This document shows, piece by piece, positions 52,381 to 61,772 of a stretch of DNA of 64,000 nucleotides. Both the position numbers and the translations under genes were made by a program. Under the pieces are notes generated by a model. It saw only the letters and a program-made list of their open reading frames with translations. It had not been told where the DNA came from and did no database searches. The DNA lies in assembly GCF_913061305.1 (NCBI RefSeq), contig NZ_CAJXST010000002.1, forward strand, positions 186,001-250,000. Direction: 5' to 3'. Within the stretch, counting starts at the first letter, position 1. Every line of letters begins with the position of its first letter. The DNA is from an uncultured Porticoccus sp. (lineage in GTDB: Bacteria > Pseudomonadota > Gammaproteobacteria > Pseudomonadales > Porticoccaceae).

Positions 52381-54282
52381 GTGAGTGACATAAACAGTGA
52401 TCAGTTAATCGTCTTTGCGGTGTTGGCCGCTACGCTGGGCATGTTTGTGTGGAATCGCTGGCGCTACGATATTGTGGCACTGATGGCCCTGCTGGTGGTG
52501 GCACTGGTGGGCATTGTGCCGCCGGATCAGGTCTTTATGGGGCTCGGCCATCCTGCAGTGATTACGGTGGCGGCGGTGCTGGTGTTGAGTCGTGGACTGC
52601 TCAATGCCGGGGTGGTAGATACCCTGTCCCGGCATCTGATGCGAGCGGGCGATGCCCCCTGGATCCAGGTGGCGGTGCTGACCGGTATCGTGGCCATCTG
52701 CTCCGGCTTTATGAACAACGTCGGTGCGCTGGCGCTGTTTATGCCAGTGGCGGTGTGGATGTCCCGCCAGAGCGGCTTTTCACCCTCCCTGCTGCTGATG
52801 CCGTTGGCGTTTGGATCGCTGCTGGGCGGCATGCTGACCATGATCGGCACCCCGCCCAATATTATCATTGCGTCCTATCGGGCAGAGGTCGGTGGCACAC
52901 CTTTTGGCATGTTTGATTTCATGCCCGTGGGGGCGTTGCTGACTCTGGTTGGGGTGGCCTTTATCGCACTGATCGGCTGGCGATTGACGCCCCGGCGTGA
53001 AGATCAGGATGACTCGGAGTCGCTGTTTGAAATCAGCGCCTATCTGACGGAACTGCGTATTCCGGAGGGCTGCAAATACGCAGGGCAAACCCTTCATGAC
53101 CTGTTGTCCGTCGTACAGGACGATTCGGATGTGATGGTGGTGGGCTTGTTCCGCGATGAGCAACGCCAGGAGATGCCGTCCATTTACAAGGTGCTGCGGG
53201 AGCAGGATGTTTTGCTGGTGGAGGCGGACTCGGAAAGCCTCAAGTCACTGATTGACGAGACCGGTCTTGAATTGGCAGAGGGGAGCAGCAAAGAGGAGAA
53301 TCTGGCCGATTCCTCCAAAGATGATCAGGATGAATTACAGGTTGCTTCAGAACAAACACAGGTCGACAGAAACGGCGATACCGCTGCCGAAGAGGACACC
53401 GGTGAGAAATCAAAGGCCAAACCGGGCAAGCTGACGCTGGTGGAGGCCATTGTCACGCCCGGTTCAGTACTGCTGGGAACAACCGCCACCGGGGTTGATT
53501 TACGCAAGCGCTTTAGCGTGAATGTGCTCGCTGTGGCCCGGCAGGGCCATCGGCTGCGGCAACGGATTGGCAAAATTCGCTTTGTGGCGGGTGACATACT
53601 GCTGCTGCAGGTTCAGGAAGAAAATATGTCGGCGGCCCTTTCAAGTCTGGGTTGTCTGCCGCTGGCTTCCCGGGGTCTGGAGATAGGCCGGCCTCGCAAG
53701 GTGTTTCTGGCCATTGCGATTTTTGCCCTGTCGTTGGTGGTGATCGCCCTGAATCTGGTATCCGCCGCCACTGCGCTGGTGGGCGGTGCATTGGTGATGG
53801 TGCTGGTGAATCTGGTGCCGCCGGGTGAAATTTACAAAAGTATCGATATGCCGGTGATTGTGTTGCTGGCAGCCATGCTGCCGGTTGGCAATGCCCTGGA
53901 AACCACCGGTGGCTCCCAGTTGATTGCCGACGGTTTATTGAACATTGCCAGCGCTGTGCCGCCGATGGCGACCCTGGCGATACTGATGACGGCGGTCATG
54001 CTGCTGTCCAATGTGGTCAACAATGCCGCCGCCGCGATTCTGGCTGCACCGGTAGCGATCAACCTTGCTCAGGGTATGCAGGTCTCGGCGGATCCCTTGC
54101 TGATGGCAGTGGCGATTGGTGCCTCCAGCGCCTTCCTGACACCCATCGGACATCAATCCAATACCCTGGTGATGGAGCCGGGTGGTTATCAGTTCAGTGA
54201 CTACTGGCGAATGGGTCTGCCTTTATCCATACTGATTGTTGCCTGTGCCACGCCCATGATCCTCTGGGTCTGGCCACTGTAA
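52381..54282 (+). CDS. SLC13 family permease with two RCK_C (TrkA_C) domains
   Basis: This 633-residue transporter has an N-terminal half (helices to about residue 205) and a C-terminal half (about 440-633) like divalent anion:Na+ symporters of the SLC13/ArsB superfamily. They are split by a cytoplasmic insert holding two TrkA_C-type domains (about 215-295 and 355-435). Between the domains lies an acidic, low-complexity linker of about 50 residues (300-350, rich in Glu, Asp, Ser). The GTG at 52381 fits a GGAG upstream; a start 24 codons earlier would add a non-hydrophobic, Cys-containing extension. Substrate may be sulfate, dicarboxylate or another anion. Confidence 0.85.
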   Translation: MSDINSDQLIVFAVLAATLGMFVWNRWRYDIVALMALLVVALVGIVPPDQVFMGLGHPAVITVAAVLVLSRGLLNAGVVDTLSRHLMRAGDAPWIQVAVLTGIVAICSGFMNNVGALALFMPVAVWMSRQSGFSPSLLLMPLAFGSLLGGMLTMIGTPPNIIIASYRAEVGGTPFGMFDFMPVGALLTLVGVAFIALIGWRLTPRREDQDDSESLFEISAYLTELRIPEGCKYAGQTLHDLLSVVQDDSDVMVVGLFRDEQRQEMPSIYKVLREQDVLLVEADSESLKSLIDETGLELAEGSSKEENLADSSKDDQDELQVASEQTQVDRNGDTAAEEDTGEKSKAKPGKLTLVEAIVTPGSVLLGTTATGVDLRKRFSVNVLAVARQGHRLRQRIGKIRFVAGDILLLQVQEENMSAALSSLGCLPLASRGLEIGRPRKVFLAIAIFALSLVVIALNLVSAATALVGGALVMVLVNLVPPGEIYKSIDMPVIVLLAAMLPVGNALETTGGSQLIADGLLNIASAVPPMATLAILMTAVMLLSNVVNNAAAAILAAPVAINLAQGMQVSADPLLMAVAIGASSAFLTPIGHQSNTLVMEPGGYQFSDYWRMGLPLSILIVACATPMILWVWPL

Positions 54283-54300
54283 AACAAGGACAGGAATATC

Positions 54301-54657
54301 ATGGCGCTTACCGAGATTATTTCCCTGGCGGGATACGCCATCGAAGCTGCCGGTGTGTTGGTGGTGATGATCGGCTCTGTACTCTCCACCGTCAATTTCC
54401 TGCGGGGCTATCGCCATCAGTCGGAGGGTGTTGCATACCGGGTGTATCGCAGGCAGTTGGGACGCTCGATAATCCTGGGGTTGGAGTTCCTGATCGCCGG
54501 GGACATCATTCGCACCGTGATTGTAGAAACGTCACTGGAGAATGTCGCCGTACTCGGCCTGATTATTCTGATCCGAACCTTCCTCAGCCTGACACTTCAC
54601 CTTGAAATCGAGGGCCGGTGGCCCTGGCAGCCGGAGGACAAGGGACCCGTGCAATAG
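54301..54657 (+). CDS. DUF1622 family membrane protein
   Basis: This 118-residue protein has three hydrophobic segments (about residues 8-30, 54-75 and 80-97) and the typical block RRQLGRSIILGLEFLIAGDIIRTV. It follows the SLC13 gene by 18 bp and is probably in its operon. Family function is unknown. Confidence 0.8.
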   Translation: MALTEIISLAGYAIEAAGVLVVMIGSVLSTVNFLRGYRHQSEGVAYRVYRRQLGRSIILGLEFLIAGDIIRTVIVETSLENVAVLGLIILIRTFLSLTLHLEIEGRWPWQPEDKGPVQ

Positions 54658-54718
54658 GCCAGTTAAACAGAACCCTGTTGAGTCATTGGACGTTCGGATG
54701 CCTGGTTGGCAAATCCTG

Positions 54719-56191
54719 TCAGGAGGAGCAGCTCACGCTGAGCTGTTGGCTCCAGGCCGGTGGATGCCGGGCGTATTCCTCGCAGTCAGGGTGTTCATCA
54801 AAAGGTGTTTTCAGCAGCTTGAGCAATCGCTCAATTTCACGGTAATCCCCGTCATCCTCGGCCTTGCGAATGGCGATTTCTGCCATGTAGTTGCGCAGCA
54901 CATACTTCGGATTGGTTTTCAGCATGGCTTGACGGCGCTCCACTGCTGAGTGCTGTTCAGATTCTCTGGCGAGTCGCTGGCGATAGCGTTCTGCCCAGCC
55001 ATCAAAAGCTGCGGGATCCAGAAACAGATCGCGCAGCGGGTCATTGGTCCCTTTCTCCTGAAAGTCGCAGAGTTTGCGAAAGAAAATAGTGTAGTCGACA
55101 TTGCTGGTTGTCATGGCCGCCAGCAGATCGTCGATGAGTGACTGATCGTCCCTCTCTGTCGTGAGCAGACCGAGCTTTTGTCGGTGCAGTTGCAGCAGAC
55201 TGTCAAAAAACAGCGGCTCGTATTCCTCCAGTACTCTGGTCAGTGTTTCCACGCTGAGCAGGCTGGTCAGTGCATTGGCCAGGGCATTGCAGTTCCACAG
55301 GCCGATAATGGGCTGGCGCTTGAAGGCATAGCGCCCGCCGTGATCGGAATGGTTGCAGATAAACTCCGGGTTGTAGCTGTCGAGAAAGCCGAACGGGCCG
55401 TAATCGAGGGTGTCGCCAATAATCGACATGTTATCGGTATTCATCACGCCGTGGGCAAAGCCCACTGCCTGCCATTGGGCAATCAGCCGTGCCGTACTGT
55501 GAACAGCATGCCGGAACATACCCAGATAGCAGTCATCACAGCCAGCCAGTTCAGGCAGATGTTGTTCGATCACATGGTCAGCCAGGATCTGGACTTGTTC
55601 GGTTTCACCCCGGTGATGAAAATATTCAAAGGAGCCGAAGCGGACATGACTGCGGGCCAGTCGGATCAGCATGGCGGCCTGCTCGGTGGTTTCGCGGTAG
55701 ACCGGTTCGTCGCTGGCGGCGATGCTCAGTGCCCGGGTGGTGGCAATGCCCAGCCCGTGCAGGTTCTCACTGCACAGGTATTCACGGATGGAAGAGCGCA
55801 GTACAGCACGACCATCGCCGAAGCGGGAATAGGGTGTCTGTCCGGCCCCTTTGAGGTGGATGTCCCATTTGCCCTGTGGTCCATCCACTTCACCCAGTAG
55901 CAGTCCGCGTCCGTCGCCCAATCGGGGCACGTAGGAACCAAACTGGTGACCGCTGTAGACCATCGCCCGGGGGTCGCTGCCCGGCAGGGTGAGGTTGCCG
56001 CTGCACCACTGCAAAAACCAGTCCTGTTGCAATTCTTCGATATCGATACCGAGCAGTTCGGCGGCATCCTCGTTGACGCTGACCAGCCAGGGGTTTTCAA
56101 TGCCACTGGGTGTGACCGGAGTGGAGAAGTCCTCACCCAATGCGGCAAAACTGTTCTTGAAGTGCAGTGTGCTGATAATGTGGTCATCCAT
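54719..56191 (-). CDS. selO: Protein adenylyltransferase SelO (YdiU family)
   Basis: This 490-residue pseudokinase-fold enzyme transfers AMP from ATP to Ser, Thr or Tyr of proteins and is linked to redox stress. Recognised SelO blocks include MVYSGHQFGSYVPRLGDGRG, LKGAGQTPYSRFGDGRAVLRSS, GVMNTDNMSIIGDTLDYGPFGF and FKRQPIIGLWNCNALA. The protein ends SVSCSS then TGA; a C-terminal CSS end is also known in E. coli YdiU. It is divergent from a cyclic-nucleotide-binding protein gene. Confidence 0.94.
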   Translation of the reverse strand: MDDHIISTLHFKNSFAALGEDFSTPVTPSGIENPWLVSVNEDAAELLGIDIEELQQDWFLQWCSGNLTLPGSDPRAMVYSGHQFGSYVPRLGDGRGLLLGEVDGPQGKWDIHLKGAGQTPYSRFGDGRAVLRSSIREYLCSENLHGLGIATTRALSIAASDEPVYRETTEQAAMLIRLARSHVRFGSFEYFHHRGETEQVQILADHVIEQHLPELAGCDDCYLGMFRHAVHSTARLIAQWQAVGFAHGVMNTDNMSIIGDTLDYGPFGFLDSYNPEFICNHSDHGGRYAFKRQPIIGLWNCNALANALTSLLSVETLTRVLEEYEPLFFDSLLQLHRQKLGLLTTERDDQSLIDDLLAAMTTSNVDYTIFFRKLCDFQEKGTNDPLRDLFLDPAAFDGWAERYRQRLARESEQHSAVERRQAMLKTNPKYVLRNYMAEIAIRKAEDDGDYREIERLLKLLKTPFDEHPDCEEYARHPPAWSQQLSVSCSS

Positions 56192-56403
56192 TGAGGGTTA
56201 AAAAGTGTCTTGGCAAATGGCAGGGCAGGTTTTGCGACCGCTACTTTACGGTGTTTTCGTTGCCGGTTTGTTCCGGTTACTGTAACAGCTGTCTGCCGGT
56301 TGTATCATCCCGCTGCCCTGTCCTTGCGTTAAATACGCTTAAAAACTGGCTATCCGCCGCAAGGGGTATGATAATTTGCCCAGCAACCAGGGGAGCTCTA
56401 TTG

Positions 56404-57066
56404 ATGCCTATGAACCCGGCATTGCAACTGACAGCAGAAGAGCTGGAAAAAAAGGTCGCCTCACTGCATTTTTTCAAGGAAGTCGGCCGTCACGACCCAC
56501 AGCAGCTGCGCATACTGATTCAGCAGTCCCATCTCTATTCTGTCGCACCCGGTGAGACCTTCCTCAAGGCCGGCGAACAGGGCAGCTGGATGTACTTCCT
56601 GATGCGAGGCAAATTGCTGGTATGCGACCCGCTCGATCACAGCAAAGTGATTGGGGTTTTGATTCCGGGGGACGTGTTTGGCGAAATTGCCGTGATTACC
56701 GGCAATAAAAGAACACAGGATATTGTCGCTCCGGGGCTGATTCGTGAAGCTGTTGTGTTCGCCACGGACTTTGCCTGCCTGCATGTCAAACCTGAGCACA
56801 ACCCATTGACGCTGCCGACCAAACTGATTGTCTATCGGCAGATTGTACATATCCTCCGCTGGCGCATTGAGCTCTATCGCACCCGGTTTCCCGATCACCC
56901 AATGGTACGGGTACCGTTCAACCTGATTCACCGTTCTCCCGCAGGCGATACAGAAGAGGAGTTGCAGGAACAGCGTGACTACGCCCTGTTTCTGGCTGAC
57001 CGTCTGCAGCAGCTCAATACAAAACTCGGGCCGATCAACAATGATGTCGGGGATGTTGTGAGTTGA
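56404..57066 (+). CDS. Cyclic nucleotide-binding domain protein (Crp-like, no visible HTH)
   Basis: This 220-residue protein has a cNMP-binding domain (about residues 25-130, GETFLKAGEQGSWMYFLMRGKLLV then PGDVFGEIAVITGNKRTQDI) with the phosphate-cassette-like FGEIAVITGN. The C-terminal part (about 135-220) is helical but shows no convincing winged helix-turn-helix, so it may be a stand-alone sensor. The ATG at 56404 follows GGGGAG; an open frame continues to 56191 but lacks a good start. The classical cAMP contacts are not fully evident. Confidence 0.75.
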   Translation: MPMNPALQLTAEELEKKVASLHFFKEVGRHDPQQLRILIQQSHLYSVAPGETFLKAGEQGSWMYFLMRGKLLVCDPLDHSKVIGVLIPGDVFGEIAVITGNKRTQDIVAPGLIREAVVFATDFACLHVKPEHNPLTLPTKLIVYRQIVHILRWRIELYRTRFPDHPMVRVPFNLIHRSPAGDTEEELQEQRDYALFLADRLQQLNTKLGPINNDVGDVVS

Positions 57067-57172
57067 AGGTCTTCGCGATTCGCGTTTCATCCTTTTATTG
57101 GCTCGGCTACCATGGCCGCTGCGGTGCAGAATGGTCTGCGTGCGAGCTGTGGTGCTCTGTGGGAGAACATAA

Positions 57173-58267
57173 TTGAATGCCAATGTGAAAATCGCACTGG
57201 TGATCCTGGTGTTAATCATCATCTGGTTTGTCAGTGGATTGGTGACGGGTAACAGCGAGATCACACCAGCAGACGACCCGGCGGTTGCGGACGAGCTGAC
57301 CAAGGTCAGGGTTCGCTGGGTGGAGGCAGAAGATTATTCCCGCCAGATTTCCGCCCGGGGCAGGACGGCGCCGAATCGCCATGTGACTTTACGGGCTGAA
57401 GTCAGTGGCCGGGTGATAGCGGTGCCCGCCGACAAGGGGCAGGCGGTCGATGAAGGCGATACCATTTGCGAACTTGCCGAGGAAGACCGCGAGCAGCGGG
57501 TGCTGGAAGCCCAGGCAGCGGTCGCTCAGGCGGAAATCGACTATCGCGGAGCCCTGAAGCTGAAGGAGAAGGGTTATCAGTCTGATTCGGCCATTGCCCA
57601 GGCCAATGCACGTCTGGAAAGTACCAGGGCAGCACTTCGCCTCACGGAAATCAATTTGGCCAATACCCGTATTGCGGCCCCCTTTGCCGGTTTTGTCGAC
57701 GATCGGCCCGTGGAGGTGGGCGATTACATGGACCGCAATCATATCTGTGCCGAGATCGTGGAAATGAACCCGCTGAAAGTGGTTGCGCGCCTTTCGGAAC
57801 GCGAAGTGGTTCGCGCCGAGGTTGGTGGTAATGCATCGGTACGGCTGGCCACGGGGCAGTTGGTGACCGGTGAGGTGACCTATCTCAGTCACCTGGCCGA
57901 ACCGCAAACCCGCACCTATGAAATGGAGATCACCCTGCCGAATCCTTCTTTCCAGCTTCGCGCCGGTGTGGCCAGTCAGGTGATGGTGGCCACCAATGTA
58001 CTTCGGGCCCACCGTGTACCGGCATCGCTGTTGGCGCTGGGTGATGGTGGCGAGCTTGGCCTGAAAATCGTCAACCGGGATGATCGGGTGGACTTCGTGC
58101 TGATCGATCTGGTCGGCGATGACGGTGAGGGTGTCTGGATTGCCGGGCTACCGGAGCGCACCCGCGTTATCACCGTCGGCCAGGAATATGTTTCCGCAGG
58201 TGAGCAGGTGGCGGCAGAAGAGGAAGAAGCGGCCCCTGTTTTGCCGGAGGGTCAGTCTGCCCAATGA
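57173..58267 (+). CDS. RND periplasmic adaptor protein
   Basis: This 364-residue adaptor has an N-terminal anchor (KIALVILVLIIIWFVSGLV) and a lipoyl domain (EVSGRVIAVPADKGQAVDEGD). A helical hairpin about 110-170 precedes a beta-barrel domain with PAQTRTYEMEITL-like features, here EPQTRTYEMEI. The C-terminus is acidic (EEEEAAPVLPE). The TTG at 57173 with GGGAGA six bases upstream is chosen; a GTG at 57185 is an alternative. Its stop overlaps the permease start (ATGA). No outer membrane factor gene is adjacent. Confidence 0.88.
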   Translation: MNANVKIALVILVLIIIWFVSGLVTGNSEITPADDPAVADELTKVRVRWVEAEDYSRQISARGRTAPNRHVTLRAEVSGRVIAVPADKGQAVDEGDTICELAEEDREQRVLEAQAAVAQAEIDYRGALKLKEKGYQSDSAIAQANARLESTRAALRLTEINLANTRIAAPFAGFVDDRPVEVGDYMDRNHICAEIVEMNPLKVVARLSEREVVRAEVGGNASVRLATGQLVTGEVTYLSHLAEPQTRTYEMEITLPNPSFQLRAGVASQVMVATNVLRAHRVPASLLALGDGGELGLKIVNRDDRVDFVLIDLVGDDGEGVWIAGLPERTRVITVGQEYVSAGEQVAAEEEEAAPVLPEGQSAQ

Positions 58268-61200
58268 AACTCCTCGAGCAGGCGATCAGTCGCGCCAGGG
58301 CTACCGTATCGATTCTGCTGTTTGTATTGATAGCCGGCGTGGTCGCCCGTTACCTGATCAGCGTTGACCTGAATCCCGATGTGACCGTGCCGGTGGTGAT
58401 GGTGACGGTGACGCATCAGGGTATTTCCCCGGAGGACGCCAACCGCCTGCTGGTCAAGCCGCTGGAAATCGAATTGAAATCACTCGACGGGGTGGAAGAA
58501 CTCACCACCCGTGCCCAGGAAGGCTCGGCTTTTGCGGTTGTGGAATTTGAGATCGATATCGACATCAGCGCCGCACTGGCGGATGTGCGTGAGGCGGTGA
58601 ACCGGGCCAAGGCGGAATTCCCCAATGATACGGATGAGCCGATCGTCAACGAGCTGTCGGCATCCCCTGAGCCGACCCTGGTGATTGCCTTTTCCGGCGA
58701 ACAGCTTACCGAGCGCGAGTTGTTTCACATTGTCCGCAATTTGCGGCTGGAGATAGAATCCCTGCCGGAAATTCTGCAGGCGAATCTGTCGGGTGATCGT
58801 GAGGAGGTGGTTGAAGTGCTGCTGAACCCCTCTGCACTTGAACACTACAACATCACGGCTGATGAACTGTTGAAAACCGTGGCGGCCAATAACCTGCTGG
58901 TTCCGAGTGGTGAGTACGACACGGCCAGCGGCCGTTTCGGGGTCAAGGTGCCGGGTCTTATCGAGGGGCGCGAAGACCTGATGGGTCTGCCGGTGAAGTC
59001 CAACTCAGAGGGGGTCGTCACGCTGGCGGATGTGGCAGATGTTCGCCGTACCTTTAAGGATCCCACCACCTTTAGTCATATCAATGGTCGGCAGGCCATG
59101 GCCATTGAGGTGTTCAAGCGCAACCAGGCCAATGCCATCAAGTCTGTCGCCTCGGTCAAGGCCCTGGTTGAGGGTTCGGCGGGCACCCTGCCTCGGGGCG
59201 TCCAGATCGACTATATTTTTGACGCGTCTGATTTCGCCCTGCAAATGGTCAATGAGTTGCAGGGCAACATTCTCACCGCTGTTGCTCTGGTGATGGTGGT
59301 GGTGGTGGCCGCACTGGGTTTGCGCTCCGGGTTGCTGGTGAGTCTCGGTATTCCCTTTTCGCTGTTTGGTGCAACGATTGTTGTCTACCTGCTCGGCTAC
59401 AGTTTTAACTTTATGGTGATTTTCGGACTGTTGCTGGCACTGGGGATGCTGATTGATGGGGCCATTGTGGTGGTGGAATACGCCGACCAGAAAACCCTCT
59501 CGGGTATGTCGCTGCGCGATGCCTATCTGACAGCAGTGCGCCGTATGTTTATGCCGGTGGTTGCCTCGACGGCAACGACACTGGCCGTTTTTTTACCGCT
59601 CATGCTCTGGCCGGGAGTGGTGGGAGAATTCATGTCCTACCTGCCAGTGACAGTTTTTGCGGTGCTCAGCTGGTCGCTGTTGTATGCCCTGTTGTTTGTG
59701 CCGGTACTGGGTGTGCTGTTTGGCCGAAAAAAATATCAGCTGGCACCGGCAACCGATATCCCGGTCAGGGGGAAGGCTTACCTCGGCAAGCTTGGCAATG
59801 GCTACGGCAAGTTTATTGGCTGGGCCCTGACGCAGCCAGTATTGACGATAGCTTCGGTGCTGCTGCTACTGGTGACGATTTTTGTACTCTACGGCACGTT
59901 TGGTCGTGGGGTGGATTTTTTTGTGGAGACCGAAGACCGCTACGGGATTGTGTCTGTGCAAGCCCAGGGCAATTTGACCATAGCCGACATGGCGCGACTG
60001 TCCCGGGAGGTCGAACTCCGGGTAATGGCCGTACCCCATGTAAAAACCGTGTACGCGGCGAGCCGGGGCAGCAGCATTGGTGGCAACCTCGAGCGGGCCA
60101 AAGATCAGATCAGTAATATCCTGGTTGAGTTGGGGCGGGCCAGTGATCGCGACCGCACCAGCCGCGAAGTCTATGCCGATGTTCGTCGCGCCGTGGCCGG
60201 TATGGCGGGTATTGATGTGACGGTTAATCCGGTTCAGGGTGGTCCGCCGGTGGGTAAGGATATCCAGCTGCAGCTTTCTTCTTCCAATCGGGGAATTATG
60301 CGGGAGGAAGCCCGCCGGATTCGCTATTACCTGGAGAATCAGATGACCGGCTTGCGGGATATCGAGGATACCCTGCCTTTGCCCGGCATTGAGTGGGAGC
60401 TGGTGGTCGACCGCGCCGAAGCCGCGATGCTGGGCGTCGATACCCTGCAGGTGGGCAATATGGTGCAGTTGGTGACCAATGGTATCAAAATCGGTGAATT
60501 CCGGCCCGATGATGCAGAGGAGGAAGTGGAAATCAGGGTGCGGTATCCAGCGGCAGACCGCGGTCTGTTTGCTCTGGATGAACTGCGGGTTACAACGCCT
60601 TCCGGAGCCGTGCCGGTCAGCACCTTTGTTGAACGTAAACCCCGGCCCAGGCTGGACAGCATCCAGCGGATCGACCGGAGTGATGTGCTGTTTGTCAGAG
60701 CCAATGCCGAAGATGGTGTATTGCCGGATGACAAGGTGAAGGAAATCGCCGCCTGGCTGGAAACCGCCGACATCAATCCTGCTGTGAAAATCGCTTTTCG
60801 GGGTGCCAATGAGGAGCAGGAGGATTCCATTGCGTTTCTCGGTGTGGCCTTCCTGATGGCGCTGTTCCTGATGCTGATTCTGATGGTCATGCAGTTCAAC
60901 AGTTTCTACCAGGCGTTCCTGATTCTGTCGGCCGTGGTGATGTCCACGGCCGGTGTCTTGCTGGGTTTGCTGGTGATGCAACAGCCGCTGAGTGTCTTGA
61001 TGTCGGGCATCGGCATCGTGGCGCTCGCCGGTATTGTGGTGAACAACAATATTGTGCTGATTGATACTTACAATCATCTGCGGCGGGAGGATAGTCATTT
61101 GAGCGCGCTGGATGCCGCTGTTTCGGCCGCCATCACCCGGCTGCGCCCGGTATTGTTGACCACGGTCACAACAGCGGTGGGATTGCTGCCATTGGCCTGT

Positions 61201-61413
61201 AGTGTCAGTCTGGACTTTATTCACCGACAGATTGAGGTGAACGGTGAGCTCGCTTCATGGTGGCAGCAATTGGCCGCCGCGATCGTCAATGGCCTGCTGT
61301 TCTCGACGATTTTGACACTGGTGTTCACCCCGGCCATGCTGGTACTGCCCGAGTTTTTGCGGGCGCGTGTTCTGCCTCGGCTGTCTGGCGTGCCAGCTCA
61401 GCAGTCTGATTGA
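58264..61413 (+). CDS. RND efflux pump inner-membrane permease
   Basis: This 1049-residue AcrB-superfamily permease has helix one at about residues 12-30, two periplasmic loops, and about twelve helices. The relay region reads LALGMLIDGAIVVVEYADQ, with one acidic relay residue and a later Glu, more like the MdtBC/heavy-metal-like branch than AcrB, which has DD. It shares a four-base overlap with the adaptor gene. Without an outer membrane factor in the cluster it would have to use one encoded elsewhere. Substrate unknown. Confidence 0.9.
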   Translation: MKLLEQAISRARATVSILLFVLIAGVVARYLISVDLNPDVTVPVVMVTVTHQGISPEDANRLLVKPLEIELKSLDGVEELTTRAQEGSAFAVVEFEIDIDISAALADVREAVNRAKAEFPNDTDEPIVNELSASPEPTLVIAFSGEQLTERELFHIVRNLRLEIESLPEILQANLSGDREEVVEVLLNPSALEHYNITADELLKTVAANNLLVPSGEYDTASGRFGVKVPGLIEGREDLMGLPVKSNSEGVVTLADVADVRRTFKDPTTFSHINGRQAMAIEVFKRNQANAIKSVASVKALVEGSAGTLPRGVQIDYIFDASDFALQMVNELQGNILTAVALVMVVVVAALGLRSGLLVSLGIPFSLFGATIVVYLLGYSFNFMVIFGLLLALGMLIDGAIVVVEYADQKTLSGMSLRDAYLTAVRRMFMPVVASTATTLAVFLPLMLWPGVVGEFMSYLPVTVFAVLSWSLLYALLFVPVLGVLFGRKKYQLAPATDIPVRGKAYLGKLGNGYGKFIGWALTQPVLTIASVLLLLVTIFVLYGTFGRGVDFFVETEDRYGIVSVQAQGNLTIADMARLSREVELRVMAVPHVKTVYAASRGSSIGGNLERAKDQISNILVELGRASDRDRTSREVYADVRRAVAGMAGIDVTVNPVQGGPPVGKDIQLQLSSSNRGIMREEARRIRYYLENQMTGLRDIEDTLPLPGIEWELVVDRAEAAMLGVDTLQVGNMVQLVTNGIKIGEFRPDDAEEEVEIRVRYPAADRGLFALDELRVTTPSGAVPVSTFVERKPRPRLDSIQRIDRSDVLFVRANAEDGVLPDDKVKEIAAWLETADINPAVKIAFRGANEEQEDSIAFLGVAFLMALFLMLILMVMQFNSFYQAFLILSAVVMSTAGVLLGLLVMQQPLSVLMSGIGIVALAGIVVNNNIVLIDTYNHLRREDSHLSALDAAVSAAITRLRPVLLTTVTTAVGLLPLACSVSLDFIHRQIEVNGELASWWQQLAAAIVNGLLFSTILTLVFTPAMLVLPEFLRARVLPRLSGVPAQQSD

Positions 61414-61427
61414 TGGTGGTTGGTCCT

Positions 61428-61769
61428 ATGAAAAAGCTTTTTTCCCTGTTTTTTTACAGTTGGAGCACGGTGGCCTTTTTGGTCTCTCTGGTGGCATTGC
61501 TTGTCCACCGGGACTTCGTCTGGCTGGGGGTTTTGCTGTCATCCGGTGCACCCCTTCTGAATGGTATCCGCCCCTACGATAACGGCTATTCGATCAACCG
61601 AAAATTGCGCCAGCCTCTGGTGTCCCTGTTCGTCATGTCGGGGGTGGCCTGGGTGTTGTTGACTGTTGCCGGGGGGGCATGGCCACTGTGGCTGGTGCTG
61701 GGTGTTCTGGGCGGTTTTCTGCTCAATACCTACTGGGCCAGTGTCGACGACAATGAGCTTCGGGGTTGA
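61428..61769 (+). CDS. Small membrane protein of unknown function
   Basis: This 113-residue product has three to four hydrophobic segments (about residues 5-25, 30-45, 65-83 and 85-103). The ATG at 61428 gives a clean lysine-led hydrophobic start (MKKLFSLFFYSW); in-frame starts at 61410/61413 overlap the pump stop. No family is recognised. Its position suggests co-transcription with the RND pair, possibly as a helper. Confidence 0.7.
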   Translation: MKKLFSLFFYSWSTVAFLVSLVALLVHRDFVWLGVLLSSGAPLLNGIRPYDNGYSINRKLRQPLVSLFVMSGVAWVLLTVAGGAWPLWLVLGVLGGFLLNTYWASVDDNELRG

Positions 61770-61772
61770 TTC

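Noticed and set aside
59866-61224. Long minus-strand open frame antisense to the RND permease
   Set aside because: Composition is His/Gln-rich as expected from reading a GC-rich gene backwards; no ribosome site or family motif. The plus-strand permease explains it.
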